10,416 nucleotides of DNA. Origin: Clostridiales bacterium (GTDB taxonomy: Bacteria; Bacillota; Clostridia; Oscillospirales; Acutalibacteraceae). The DNA lies in NCBI GenBank assembly GCA_021200075.1, contig JAJQGZ010000021.1, positions 1-10,416 on the forward strand, given 5' to 3'. Positions 1-6,395 of this stretch are shown here, piece after piece (the stretch's first letter is position 1; each line of letters starts with the position of its first letter). Below the pieces are notes generated by a model that did not search any database, was not told the origin of the DNA, and saw nothing but the letters and a program-made list of their open reading frames with translations. The position numbers and the translations under genes were made by a program.

Positions 1-1
1 A

Positions 2-251
2 GTAAGATGCGAAATATGGAAGTTTTTGGGTGAAATATCCTACGGGCTTTTCCTCGTCCACGGCGTATTTTATAACGGATTCAGAGGAACCGATATTTTA
101 TATCGAAAACGACCTGCTCTATATTCTTGCGGTGATTGCGGTGTCGATAGCAGTTGTAGCCGTGCTTCATTGGCTTTCGGCACAAATAATTAAACTATAT
201 TTTAAAATTACGGATAAATTCAGCGGAAAGGTGGTTGAAACCTTACAATGA
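2..251 (+). pseudogene. C-terminal part of an acyltransferase-3 family membrane O-acyltransferase, apparently frameshifted
   Basis: The gene enters from outside the window. Frame 2 (codons starting at 2) reads KFLGEISYGLFLVHGVFYN, typical of the late membrane helices of acyltransferase-3 (OafA/OatA-like) proteins, where a 'G-ISY-L-L-H' segment is characteristic. That frame then degenerates and stops at 191-193. Frame 3 takes over with a hydrophobic helix (DLLYILAVIAVSIAVVAVLH) and a basic amphipathic tail ending at TGA 249-251, which looks like the normal C-terminus of the same family. Frame 3 has its own stop at 3-5, so neither frame alone gives the whole tail. Removing one T from the TTTT run at 96-99 would join them as ...RGTDIYIENDLLYI.... 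Such enzymes move acyl groups, usually acetyl, onto surface polysaccharides. The stop overlaps the next ATG (ATGA at 248-251), suggesting an operon. A short GTG-started protein from 30 is the alternative reading, but has no visible ribosome binding site. The family call rests on short motifs; whether this is decay or a sequence error cannot be told. Confidence 0.6.
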
Positions 252-1246
252 AAAAAATAGGAATTATGATACCCTGCTACAACGAGCAGGAAAATATTGT
301 TCAAATATGTGAAGCGGTGGAAAAGGAAATTACAACCGAGCTTCCTCAATACGATTACGAGATAGTTATAATCGACAATTGCTCCACCGACAATACCCAA
401 CCTTTGATACGCTCGATTTGCCGTGACAATCCAAAAATTAAGGCTATCTTTAACGCAAAGAATTTCGGGCAGTTCAACTCCCCTTATTACGGTATGCTCC
501 AGGTTGACGGAGACTGCATAATACCGATATGCGCCGATTTCCAAGACCCGGTTGAGATGATACCCAAATTTGTACACGAGTGGGAAAACGGATATAAAAT
601 CGTGTGCGGTATCAAGTCATCGAGCAAAGAAAACAAAATTATGCGCTTTACCAGAACCTGCTACTACAAGCTGATTAAAAAAATGTCGTCAGTCGAGCAG
701 ATTGAGCATTTTACCGGCTTTGCACTTTATGACAGGAGCTTTATCGAGGTTCTGCGTGATTTGGACGACTCCACACCTTTCATCAGAGGTATTGTCGCCG
801 AGCTTGGCTATAAGCGCAAGGATATTGAATTTGAACAGCCGAAACGCAAGGCGGGCAAAACGCACAATAATTTTTACTCCCTTTACGATGCGGCGATGCT
901 TTCGTTCACATCATATACCAAAATCGGCTTGCGTATCGCTACATTCACGGGCTTTGCAATAGGAATAATCAGCTTTATTGTGGCGATTATTTATCTTATT
1001 ATGAAGCTGATTTGGTGGGATCGTTTCCCGGGCGGTACCGCTCCCACGATTATCTGTTGTCTGTTCCTGGGCGGAGTTCAGCTTTTCTTCCTCGGATTTT
1101 TGGGAGAATATATTATGAATATAAATGTGAGAGTGATGAAACGACCTCTCGTTGTTGAAGAGGAACGGATTAATTTTGAAAAATTGCCGGATTGTGATAG
1201 AGGCACGGAGAATAACTGCTCCGATGAAAAAAAGAAAGAGGACTAA
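248..1246 (+). CDS. GT2 family polyprenyl-phosphate glycosyltransferase (GtrB/DPM1-like)
   Basis: This 332-residue protein probably transfers a sugar from a nucleotide-sugar to polyprenyl phosphate on the cytoplasmic face of the membrane, making a lipid-P-sugar donor. The GT-A domain occupies about residues 1-220: GIMIPCYNEQENI at 5-17, the IIDNCSTDNT nucleotide-binding segment at 41-50, NAKNFGQ at 69-75, and the acidic metal site in ADFQDPVE (D97 and D100), matching the 'DLQDP' of GtrB-type enzymes. Two membrane helices follow (about 229-252 and 264-290), then a charged tail rich in E, D and K. Length and two-helix topology match the GtrB/CsbB/Dpm1 class. The ATG overlaps the upstream stop, and a GGAAAGG stretch lies upstream. 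The next gene, 39 bases on, is a GT-C-type membrane transferase of the kind that uses lipid-P-sugar donors, so the two plausibly work in sequence. The sugar cannot be read from sequence. Confidence 0.9.
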   Translation: MKKIGIMIPCYNEQENIVQICEAVEKEITTELPQYDYEIVIIDNCSTDNTQPLIRSICRDNPKIKAIFNAKNFGQFNSPYYGMLQVDGDCIIPICADFQDPVEMIPKFVHEWENGYKIVCGIKSSSKENKIMRFTRTCYYKLIKKMSSVEQIEHFTGFALYDRSFIEVLRDLDDSTPFIRGIVAELGYKRKDIEFEQPKRKAGKTHNNFYSLYDAAMLSFTSYTKIGLRIATFTGFAIGIISFIVAIIYLIMKLIWWDRFPGGTAPTIICCLFLGGVQLFFLGFLGEYIMNINVRVMKRPLVVEEERINFEKLPDCDRGTENNCSDEKKKED

Positions 1247-1268
1247 TCCCTTTAAACAAAGCAAAATC

Positions 1269-1274
1269 AAGGAG
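1269..1274 (+). promoter_or_regulatory. Ribosome binding site for the GT-C/GLUG protein
   Basis: AAGGAG lies 11 bases before ATG 1286. It fixes this start in the 39-base gap after the GT2 stop codon and implies independent re-initiation within the operon. Confidence 0.75.
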
Positions 1275-1285
1275 AAATTTATAAT

Positions 1286-3877
1286 ATGAATCGGTTAAAA
1301 GAAAAAAGGCATTCACTGCGATACCTTACGGTTAACAAGCTTTACTTCGGTTTAGCGTTCTTACTTGTCGGCGTTTCGGTTATCGTTATCGCCGTCACCG
1401 GCGGAGAAGCATTTGAAAATCTCTACTGGCACGGAGACACGGTCGGCATTTATCCCGATTTGTTTGAAAGTGTTATTCAGGCACGAACCGGAAATCCGTA
1501 TGAACTTGACGCTATCTATCCTGCTTTTGCTTATTGCCTGATATATTTCTTCAACTTTTTCATTCCCGGCGACTATGACGATAATTTCGGCAGTTTAAGC
1601 TCAATATGCAGTAATACGGAAACCTTGGTAATAGCGCATTTATTTTACGCATTTATCACCCTTGCGATAGCATATTTTATCGTTAAAACATTCGGAGATG
1701 ACAAATGTAAAGGCAAGTATCTGCTTGTATTGGTTTTCATAACATCATCACCGTTTATTTTCCTTATCGAAAGAGGAAATACCGTAATTATTACAATCGT
1801 TTTCCTTTTTATATACATTCTTTATTATAACAGTGAAAATAAAAAGCTCAGAGAGATTGCGCTCATCTGCCTTGCCTGTGCGGCGGCTATGAAGCTTTAC
1901 CCGGCTGTTTTCGGTCTGCTTTTGCTGTCCGATAAAAAATTTAAAGAAGCAATAAGGGCGATTATTTACGGCATTGTTTTATTCGTTGTTCCGTTCTTCT
2001 TTATGGGCGGTTTGGACGAGATACCGACGATGCTTTCAAATATCCTTACCCTTAATTCAAATACTATCACGGGCAGTACTGGCTTCGGATACGGCTTCAA
2101 GGTAAATGCGACAAGCAGTATCGGCTGTGTACTTGAGTGGCTTACGGGAAAAAGCAGTACCATATATATCAAAATAGGAGTTTACTTTTTTGTCGGTCTT
2201 TTACTTGCAAGTTCGTTTTTCCTCAAATCAAGGTGGAAAAAGGTTGCAGCGCTGTCATTGATAGTAATTTTGATGCCCGACTTCAGCTTTATTTATAATG
2301 TAATCTACCTGCTTGTTCCGCTTGCACTTTTCATTAAAGAAAACGGCAGAAAAAGACTTACATTTGTAAATTATTTATATACGCTTCTTTTTGTCGGTGC
2401 GTTTGCTCCGCTCCCGTTCGGAGATATTTTCCGCTCAATCGGCGGATACAATAGTATGAACTGGGTAACACTTGTATCCTCGCTCTGTCTTATCGCTCTG
2501 GCAATTTTGCTTGCCATTGAGGGAATTTACAGATGCGTTGCCGAAAAGCACAAAGTACTGATAGCGGTAACCGTTGCCGGCTCGCTTGTAATTTCCGCCG
2601 TACCTCTTGTTCTTAACGATAATTCAAAAGCCGATATTCTTACCGAGAAAAGCGTTTGGACTCTTACAGATAATGAATCTGAGGAGCTTAATGAAATTTA
2701 CGACTTTGTAATTTCCGATACGGTTAAGGACGGCAATGTTCTGTGCTTCCCCTATGTCGATACGCTTTCCGTATTTGATGATTACAGTAATACCTATTGG
2801 TATTCGGAGCTCGAAGCCGGCAATACCGTTACTGTTTCTCGTTTATTCAAATCTTTGAGTCCGCAATTTGTTGTACTTGATTTGAGCAACTATGCCAATT
2901 TTAAAATAATGCTGAAAAACGAAGAGTGTTCGGAATCCGAATATGACAACCTTATGTCTATGCAAACGGACATTATCGAATATCTTAACAAATACGATTA
3001 CAGTGTTGTTGATTATATAAAAACAGAAAACGACCGTATAATTGCTGTGTGGGAAAAAACCGAATACGCCGAAGAGCCCGATTTTTGGAATGACGGCGGA
3101 AACGGCACAAAAGATGACCCGTATATTCTCTCCACAACCGAACAGCTCGCTCTTTTCAGCGACATTACAAACTGCGGAAGATCTTTCAGCAAGGAGTATG
3201 TTGCGCTTGGCTGCGACATTGACGCATCTGAAATCGAAGATTTTAAACCAATAGCAAAATACGGAACGGTCGGTTGTTTCGGCGGAGTATTCGATGGTCA
3301 GGGTCACACAATCAGCAATCTCACCATTGCATATGAAAAAGAAACGACCAGTACCGGTTACTGCAATGCTTCATTCGTCAACAATCTAAACGGAATGATA
3401 GTTAATCTCTGCATAGAGGATTCCTATTTTTCAGGCTACTGTTGCTCGGTATTTGCTCGTGTAAGTAATACAACAAGCGCAATTGTTGTAAACTGTATTT
3501 CAAGAAACAATACTCTTGAAGCCGGTGCAAGAGCAGGAGCGTTTGCCGACCAATACGGAGCAACACTTCTCAACTGTATTGCAATTAATAACGACCTTAC
3601 AGCGGAAAAATCATATGGCTTTGTAAGTATTAAAAATTCGGGAGCGACCGTTGTTCACTGCTATTCAACCGCAACCGATGAATTTAACACATCAACCGTT
3701 ATTTCAGCTGATGTTATTAATACAAAAACTTTTGCTTCTGTTCTCAACGGTTCGATTGACACTTATGAGGATACTCAACTCAAATACAATAAAAAGCGAA
3801 AGAAATCTTCAAATAAAATAATTATTCCAAACTATAAACACTGGACTGTTAAAGACGGAGTCCTTTCATTTGCTTAA
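1286..3877 (+). CDS. GT87/DUF2029-like GT-C membrane glycosyltransferase fused to an extracytoplasmic C-terminal GLUG-type domain
   Basis: The protein has 863 residues in three parts. Residues 1-445 are polytopic (roughly 10-12 helices). The first outer loop is acidic, with D51 and D58 in WHGDTVGIYPD followed by 'TGNPYEL'; ERGN is at 162-165 and an AAAMKLYP segment ends at 206. These are hallmarks of the GT87/DUF2029 GT-C family, which transfers sugars from lipid-P donors outside the membrane. Residues about 445-595 form a soluble, probably extracytoplasmic domain like those at the end of PMT/YfhO-type proteins. Residues about 599-863 begin WNDGGNGTKDDPYIL and contain FGGVFDGQGHTISNL at 665-679, the signature of GLUG-type repeats found in Gram-positive surface proteins and predicted to form beta-solenoids; further imperfect repeats ('VVNCISRNN', 'LLNCIAINN', 'VVHCYST') follow. 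A GLUG tail is unusual for a GT-C enzyme. The tail may bind or position the polymer acceptor, which is inference. The preceding GtrB-like gene could supply the lipid-P-sugar. Family-level confidence is fair; substrate and acceptor are unknown. Confidence 0.75.
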   Translation: MNRLKEKRHSLRYLTVNKLYFGLAFLLVGVSVIVIAVTGGEAFENLYWHGDTVGIYPDLFESVIQARTGNPYELDAIYPAFAYCLIYFFNFFIPGDYDDNFGSLSSICSNTETLVIAHLFYAFITLAIAYFIVKTFGDDKCKGKYLLVLVFITSSPFIFLIERGNTVIITIVFLFIYILYYNSENKKLREIALICLACAAAMKLYPAVFGLLLLSDKKFKEAIRAIIYGIVLFVVPFFFMGGLDEIPTMLSNILTLNSNTITGSTGFGYGFKVNATSSIGCVLEWLTGKSSTIYIKIGVYFFVGLLLASSFFLKSRWKKVAALSLIVILMPDFSFIYNVIYLLVPLALFIKENGRKRLTFVNYLYTLLFVGAFAPLPFGDIFRSIGGYNSMNWVTLVSSLCLIALAILLAIEGIYRCVAEKHKVLIAVTVAGSLVISAVPLVLNDNSKADILTEKSVWTLTDNESEELNEIYDFVISDTVKDGNVLCFPYVDTLSVFDDYSNTYWYSELEAGNTVTVSRLFKSLSPQFVVLDLSNYANFKIMLKNEECSESEYDNLMSMQTDIIEYLNKYDYSVVDYIKTENDRIIAVWEKTEYAEEPDFWNDGGNGTKDDPYILSTTEQLALFSDITNCGRSFSKEYVALGCDIDASEIEDFKPIAKYGTVGCFGGVFDGQGHTISNLTIAYEKETTSTGYCNASFVNNLNGMIVNLCIEDSYFSGYCCSVFARVSNTTSAIVVNCISRNNTLEAGARAGAFADQYGATLLNCIAINNDLTAEKSYGFVSIKNSGATVVHCYSTATDEFNTSTVISADVINTKTFASVLNGSIDTYEDTQLKYNKKRKKSSNKIIIPNYKHWTVKDGVLSFA

Positions 3878-3891
3878 TTATTGCAAATGAA
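3865..3891 (+). other. Perfect 9-bp inverted repeat spanning a stop codon
   Basis: TTCATTTGC (3865-3873) and GCAAATGAA (3883-3891) flank a 9-base AT loop containing the stop codon of the GT-C/GLUG gene. No T tract follows, so it is not a standard intrinsic terminator. It could form a hairpin in the mRNA that stabilises the upstream message or tunes tagD translation. The stem is AT-rich and may be weak. Confidence 0.4.
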
Positions 3892-3916
3892 GTGCTATTG
3901 AAGAAAGGTCTTAGTT

Positions 3917-4345
3917 ATGAAAAGAATTTTAACTTACGGGACATTTGATTTGCTTCACTACGGGCATATTTGTCTGCTTCAGCGAGCCAAGGCTCTCGGC
4001 GATTATCTGGTGGTGGCGCTATCAACCGATGAATTTAACGCCGGCAAGGGCAAAAAGGCTTACCACACCTACGAAACCCGCAAAAAAATGCTTGAAGCAA
4101 TACGCTATGTTGACCTCGTTATACCCGAAAACAGCTGGAAGCAGAAGCTCAGCGATGTAAGGGAGTACCATATCGACACCGTTGTTATGGGCGGAGACTG
4201 GAAAGACAGCGACAAGTTCGATTACCTCAAGGATTACTGCGAGCTTGTGTTCCTCGACCGAACTCCCGGAGTTTCCACCACGATGATTAAGCAGGACTTG
4301 GGGCTGAAAGACGCTGTTGACGGAGTTGACCAGCTTCCCGACTAA
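3917..4345 (+). CDS. tagD: Glycerol-3-phosphate cytidylyltransferase (CTP to CDP-glycerol)
   Basis: This 142-residue cytoplasmic enzyme joins CTP and sn-glycerol 3-phosphate into CDP-glycerol, the phosphoglycerol donor for teichoic acids and related polymers. The whole protein is one nucleotidyltransferase domain: GTFDLLHYGH at 8-17 carries the HxGH motif (H14, H17), RKKML contacts nucleotide, and the signature RTPGVSTTMIK near residue 115 corresponds to the RTEGISTT of TagD. The usual 'MGDDW' reads MGGDW here, a one-residue departure in an otherwise conserved segment. Length is slightly above the roughly 130 residues of Bacillus TagD because of a short acidic tail (DAVDGVDQLPD). AAAGG at 3904-3908 lies 8 bases before the ATG and decides the start. 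It follows the glycosyltransferase genes on the same strand and faces a CDP-glycerol transferase, its natural consumer. The family also contains CDP-ribitol-type relatives, but the match to TagD is clear. Confidence 0.93.
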   Translation: MKRILTYGTFDLLHYGHICLLQRAKALGDYLVVALSTDEFNAGKGKKAYHTYETRKKMLEAIRYVDLVIPENSWKQKLSDVREYHIDTVVMGGDWKDSDKFDYLKDYCELVFLDRTPGVSTTMIKQDLGLKDAVDGVDQLPD

Positions 4346-4435
4346 CCGGACGAGTAAACAAGGATGCCCATAAAGCGGTCATAACAGTTCAATAATAAAC
4401 AGCTTTTTTGTCAATGTCGGAAATAAATTTGTGGC

Positions 4436-4454
4436 GGGCTGATGATATCCGCTC
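4436..4454. repeat. Degenerate REP-like intergenic palindrome
   Basis: GGGCTGAT-GAT-ATCCGCTC forms an 8-position stem with one mismatch and one G-T pair, followed by CTACGG. It resembles a decayed copy of the short GC-rich GGGCGGAT...ATCCGCCC...TACG palindromes I recall being scattered between genes in some Clostridia. Only one copy lies in this window, so the repeat status is inference from memory. The rest of 4346-4534 shows no gene. Confidence 0.3.
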
Positions 4455-4534
4455 CTACGGAATTTTCGGTAAATCAAACTTCGTTCACCTTTCCTTGCAT
4501 GAAGAGGCAAATCGGTAATTATATTTAAACGCAA

Positions 4535-4570
4535 AACAACCTGCCCGAATTTCAGGCAGGTTGTTATTTT
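4535..4570. terminator. Bidirectional intrinsic terminator between convergent tagD and the CDP-glycerol transferase
   Basis: AACAACCTGCC (4535-4545) pairs perfectly over 11 bp with GGCAGGTTGTT (4555-4565) around a 9-base loop. On the + strand it is followed by ATTTTT; on the - strand the stem runs into TTGTTTTGCG. It can end the + strand surface-polymer operon, about 190 bases beyond tagD, and the - strand gene, whose stop is 11 bases away. Confidence 0.9.
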
Positions 4571-4576
4571 TCGTAT

Positions 4577-5956
4577 TTACAGCTCCTCAATCAGAGCTTC
4601 GGTAACTCTCTGTGCGGCTTTGCCGTCGTCAAGATAGTTGAACTTGGCGTTGAAAGCCTTGTATTTTTCGTCAAAGTTGCGGCTGTAATCCACATTTTTT
4701 ATCGCCTCGATAAGCTCGTCCTCGGTTTGAACAATCGGGCCGGGCAACTCGTCAAGCCTGATGTAAAATCCCCTTATCTCCGTACCGTACGCTTCAAGGT
4801 CGTACATATAGAAAATTTCCGGTCGCTTCAAATTGGCATAGTCGAAAAAGACGGACGAATAATCCGTAACAAGCAAATCGGATATAATATAAAGCTCGTT
4901 AATATCGTTCCACCTCGACACATTGTAAGCAAAGCCGGTATATTTTTCAAAATCAAATAAATTCGCAACAAGATAATGCGCGCGGAAAAGGATTATATAT
5001 TCGTCGCCGAGAGCGTCCCAAAGCCTGTCGAAATCCACCTCGGTCTTATAGGTATAGCCCACTCCGGCACGGTGCTGATTATCCCTCCAGGTCGGAGCGT
5101 AGAGAATATATTTTTTATCCCTCGGCAAATCGAGCCTTTCGATAACCGAGTCAACATCATCCTGCGTATAATTGGTTAGAAAATCATTCCTCGGATAGCC
5201 GAGCTCAAGCACTGCGTCTTCCCGTCCGACCTTTTTCAAATTCCATGCGGTTATGAATTTCTCCGCCGCAAAGTGCGACGGCGCAAGAATATATTTGAAT
5301 TTTTCGGCGTCGATACGGTACTTATCCCTGGTTTCGTCACGGGTGTTCATAGCATTGTCGGATATGCCGATGTCGTAACCGAGCCTTTTAAGCGGCGTGC
5401 CGTGCCAAAGCTGGATATACACCTGATCGTCCTTTGGATAAAACTGGTCGGCAATACGATAATTAAGCACCCAGTATTTTGCGGCTGCAATTGCTTTTTG
5501 ATAACCCTTTGCGTTGACATTCGCCGAGACAATATATGTGTTTGGATTATCAAGCACGGCGGTAAAATTCTTAGGCTTGCGAAAAGCCCATATGAATGTG
5601 TGATCCTCAAAACGTTTATCGTTTAGCATATAATCGTATATCGCCTTGGGGCTGTCGCCGTAGCTCCTGCCGTCAAATGCGGAGAAAAGGATAATCTTGG
5701 GGTCTGTCTTGACTGTGGTTTTATATTCGTCAAAAGCTTTTTTCTTACTCTTGCACATAATATGGCGCACCTGAGTACGCAGAGTGTTTTGCTTTTTTAA
5801 AACCCTGATACCTATTTTCCTGATTTTTTTATACATCCTCGGTTCCCTGCTCACTCCGCCGGGTGTATAGAGAGTTTCGAGGTTATTTTTATCAATCCAC
5901 ACTTCGGTTCCCCTTCTCGCCAAAAAATCATATATTTTTATTTTGCGTACTTTCAT
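4577..5956 (-). CDS. CDP-glycerol glycerophosphotransferase family protein (TagB/TagF-like)
   Basis: The protein has 459 residues and should transfer phosphoglycerol units from CDP-glycerol to a polymer or linkage unit at the inner membrane face. The GT-B-like Glyphos_transf domain covers about residues 90-455: QLWHGTPLKRLG around W184-H185 (catalytic-type His), ILYAPTWRDN near 285, RAHY with H327, and LLVTDYSSVFFDYA near 362-375, all standard for the family. The first 75 residues are strongly basic (many K/R) and carry no clear transmembrane helix, consistent with peripheral membrane attachment; the first 35 are not recognised as a domain. ATG 5954-5956 is preceded by GAGGAG at an 8-base spacing. 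It has its own promoter and is convergent with tagD, which makes its donor. Single-unit priming (TagB-like) and polymerising (TagF-like) activity cannot be separated here. No other teichoic acid assembly gene lies in the window, so phosphoglycerol decoration of another polysaccharide is equally possible. Confidence 0.92.
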   Translation of the reverse strand: MKVRKIKIYDFLARRGTEVWIDKNNLETLYTPGGVSREPRMYKKIRKIGIRVLKKQNTLRTQVRHIMCKSKKKAFDEYKTTVKTDPKIILFSAFDGRSYGDSPKAIYDYMLNDKRFEDHTFIWAFRKPKNFTAVLDNPNTYIVSANVNAKGYQKAIAAAKYWVLNYRIADQFYPKDDQVYIQLWHGTPLKRLGYDIGISDNAMNTRDETRDKYRIDAEKFKYILAPSHFAAEKFITAWNLKKVGREDAVLELGYPRNDFLTNYTQDDVDSVIERLDLPRDKKYILYAPTWRDNQHRAGVGYTYKTEVDFDRLWDALGDEYIILFRAHYLVANLFDFEKYTGFAYNVSRWNDINELYIISDLLVTDYSSVFFDYANLKRPEIFYMYDLEAYGTEIRGFYIRLDELPGPIVQTEDELIEAIKNVDYSRNFDEKYKAFNAKFNYLDDGKAAQRVTEALIEEL

Positions 5957-5964
5957 ATATTATA

Positions 5965-5970
5965 CTCCTC
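5965..5970 (-). promoter_or_regulatory. Ribosome binding site of the CDP-glycerol transferase gene
   Basis: On the - strand this reads GAGGAG, 8 bases before the ATG at 5956, and supports that start over downstream alternatives. Confidence 0.8.
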
Positions 5971-6005
5971 AACTTCGCACGGTTCGGTGACTTTCTTCAA
6001 TGGAT

Positions 6006-6034
6006 ATTATAATCCATAAAGCCTTTTCAGTCAA
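6006..6034 (-). promoter_or_regulatory. Sigma-A-type promoter for the CDP-glycerol transferase gene
   Basis: Read on the - strand, TTGACT (6034-6029) is separated by exactly 17 bases from a perfect TATAAT (6011-6006). Transcription would begin near 5999, giving a leader of about 43 bases. The -10 sits inside a short dyad, TGGAT (6001-6005) with ATCCA (6012-6016), which could be chance or a small operator. Confidence 0.8.
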
Positions 6035-6108
6035 CAAAGTATTGGCATATTTCGTCAAAATTGCAATTAATTTGATAAAAAGCAAAAAGTTTTTTGATTG
6101 TGAAAATC

Positions 6109-6192
6109 TTGCCTTTTTTGTTTCACGCAATTTTGTAACCTTTTTGTTGCCTTTAACAGCAGGGAAAAGGCAATATTTACCTGTGAAACAGA
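6109..6192. other. Nested inverted repeats in the AT-rich divergent intergenic region
   Basis: TGTTTCAC (6119-6126) pairs with GTGAAACA (6183-6190), extendable by two pairs. Inside it TTGCCTTT (6147-6154) pairs with AAAGGCAA (6166-6173). A second TTGCCTTT at 6109-6116 could compete for the same partner. The block lies between the two divergent promoters, outside both predicted leaders. It may be an untranscribed regulatory region, a small RNA or chance in AT-rich DNA. The rest of 5957-6245 shows only the - strand promoter; no convincing gene is seen. Confidence 0.35.
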
Positions 6193-6245
6193 CAAAAATC
6201 GGATAATCTACATATATGAATTTTTCAGCTTTTAAAAAAATAAAA

Positions 6246-6261
6246 GCACAATATCTTGTAT
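6246..6261. promoter_or_regulatory. Candidate NrdR box 1 upstream of nrdD
   Basis: GCACAATATCTTGTAT agrees with the published NrdR-box consensus ACACWATATATWGTGT at 13 of 16 positions by eye and is dyadic (ACAA...TTGT). It lies about 19 bases upstream of the nrdD -35. NrdR represses ribonucleotide reductase genes in most bacteria. The region is AT-rich, so chance similarity is possible. Confidence 0.5.
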
Positions 6262-6279
6262 TTTTTTATGAATTTGCTA

Positions 6280-6308
6280 TTGACATATACAAGTTATTCT
6301 GTTATTAT
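6280..6308 (+). promoter_or_regulatory. Sigma-A-type promoter of the nrdD-nrdG-MFS operon
   Basis: TTGACA (6280-6285), a perfect -35, is followed after exactly 17 bases by TATTAT (6303-6308). Start of transcription is expected near 6315, leaving a leader of about 80 bases with a weak AGCCG/CGGCT hairpin (6334-6338 with 6353-6357). Confidence 0.85.
6287..6302. promoter_or_regulatory. Candidate NrdR box 2 in the promoter spacer
   Basis: ATACAAGTTATTCTGT matches the NrdR-box consensus at 12 of 16 positions by eye. It fills the -35/-10 spacer and starts 41 bases after box 1, about four helical turns, as expected for paired NrdR sites on one DNA face. Binding here would block RNA polymerase. It is weaker than box 1. 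Confidence 0.4.
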
Positions 6309-6395
6309 AAATTTAGTCGCTCACAATTCGTGTAGCCGTTTTGTAATAATTTCGGCTCCGATTGCCACTGACAAATTATAAAGGGGGAAAAGAAA

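Noticed and set aside
30..251. A 73-residue GTG-started membrane protein as a stand-alone gene
   Set aside because: No ribosome binding site precedes it, and the adjacent frame upstream gives a better acyltransferase match, so it reads as the tail of a broken gene.
4346..4430. A separate terminator directly after tagD, at the TTTTTT near 4404
   Set aside because: No stable GC stem precedes the T run; the strong hairpin at 4535-4565 is the better candidate.
6000..6206. A 68-residue + strand reading frame in the divergent intergenic region
   Set aside because: It has no ribosome binding site, overlaps the - strand promoter and inverted repeats, and its composition simply follows the AT-rich DNA.
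6309..6395. A riboswitch in the nrdD leader
   Set aside because: The leader is only about 80 bases with one weak 5-bp stem and no conserved cobalamin or other aptamer core.
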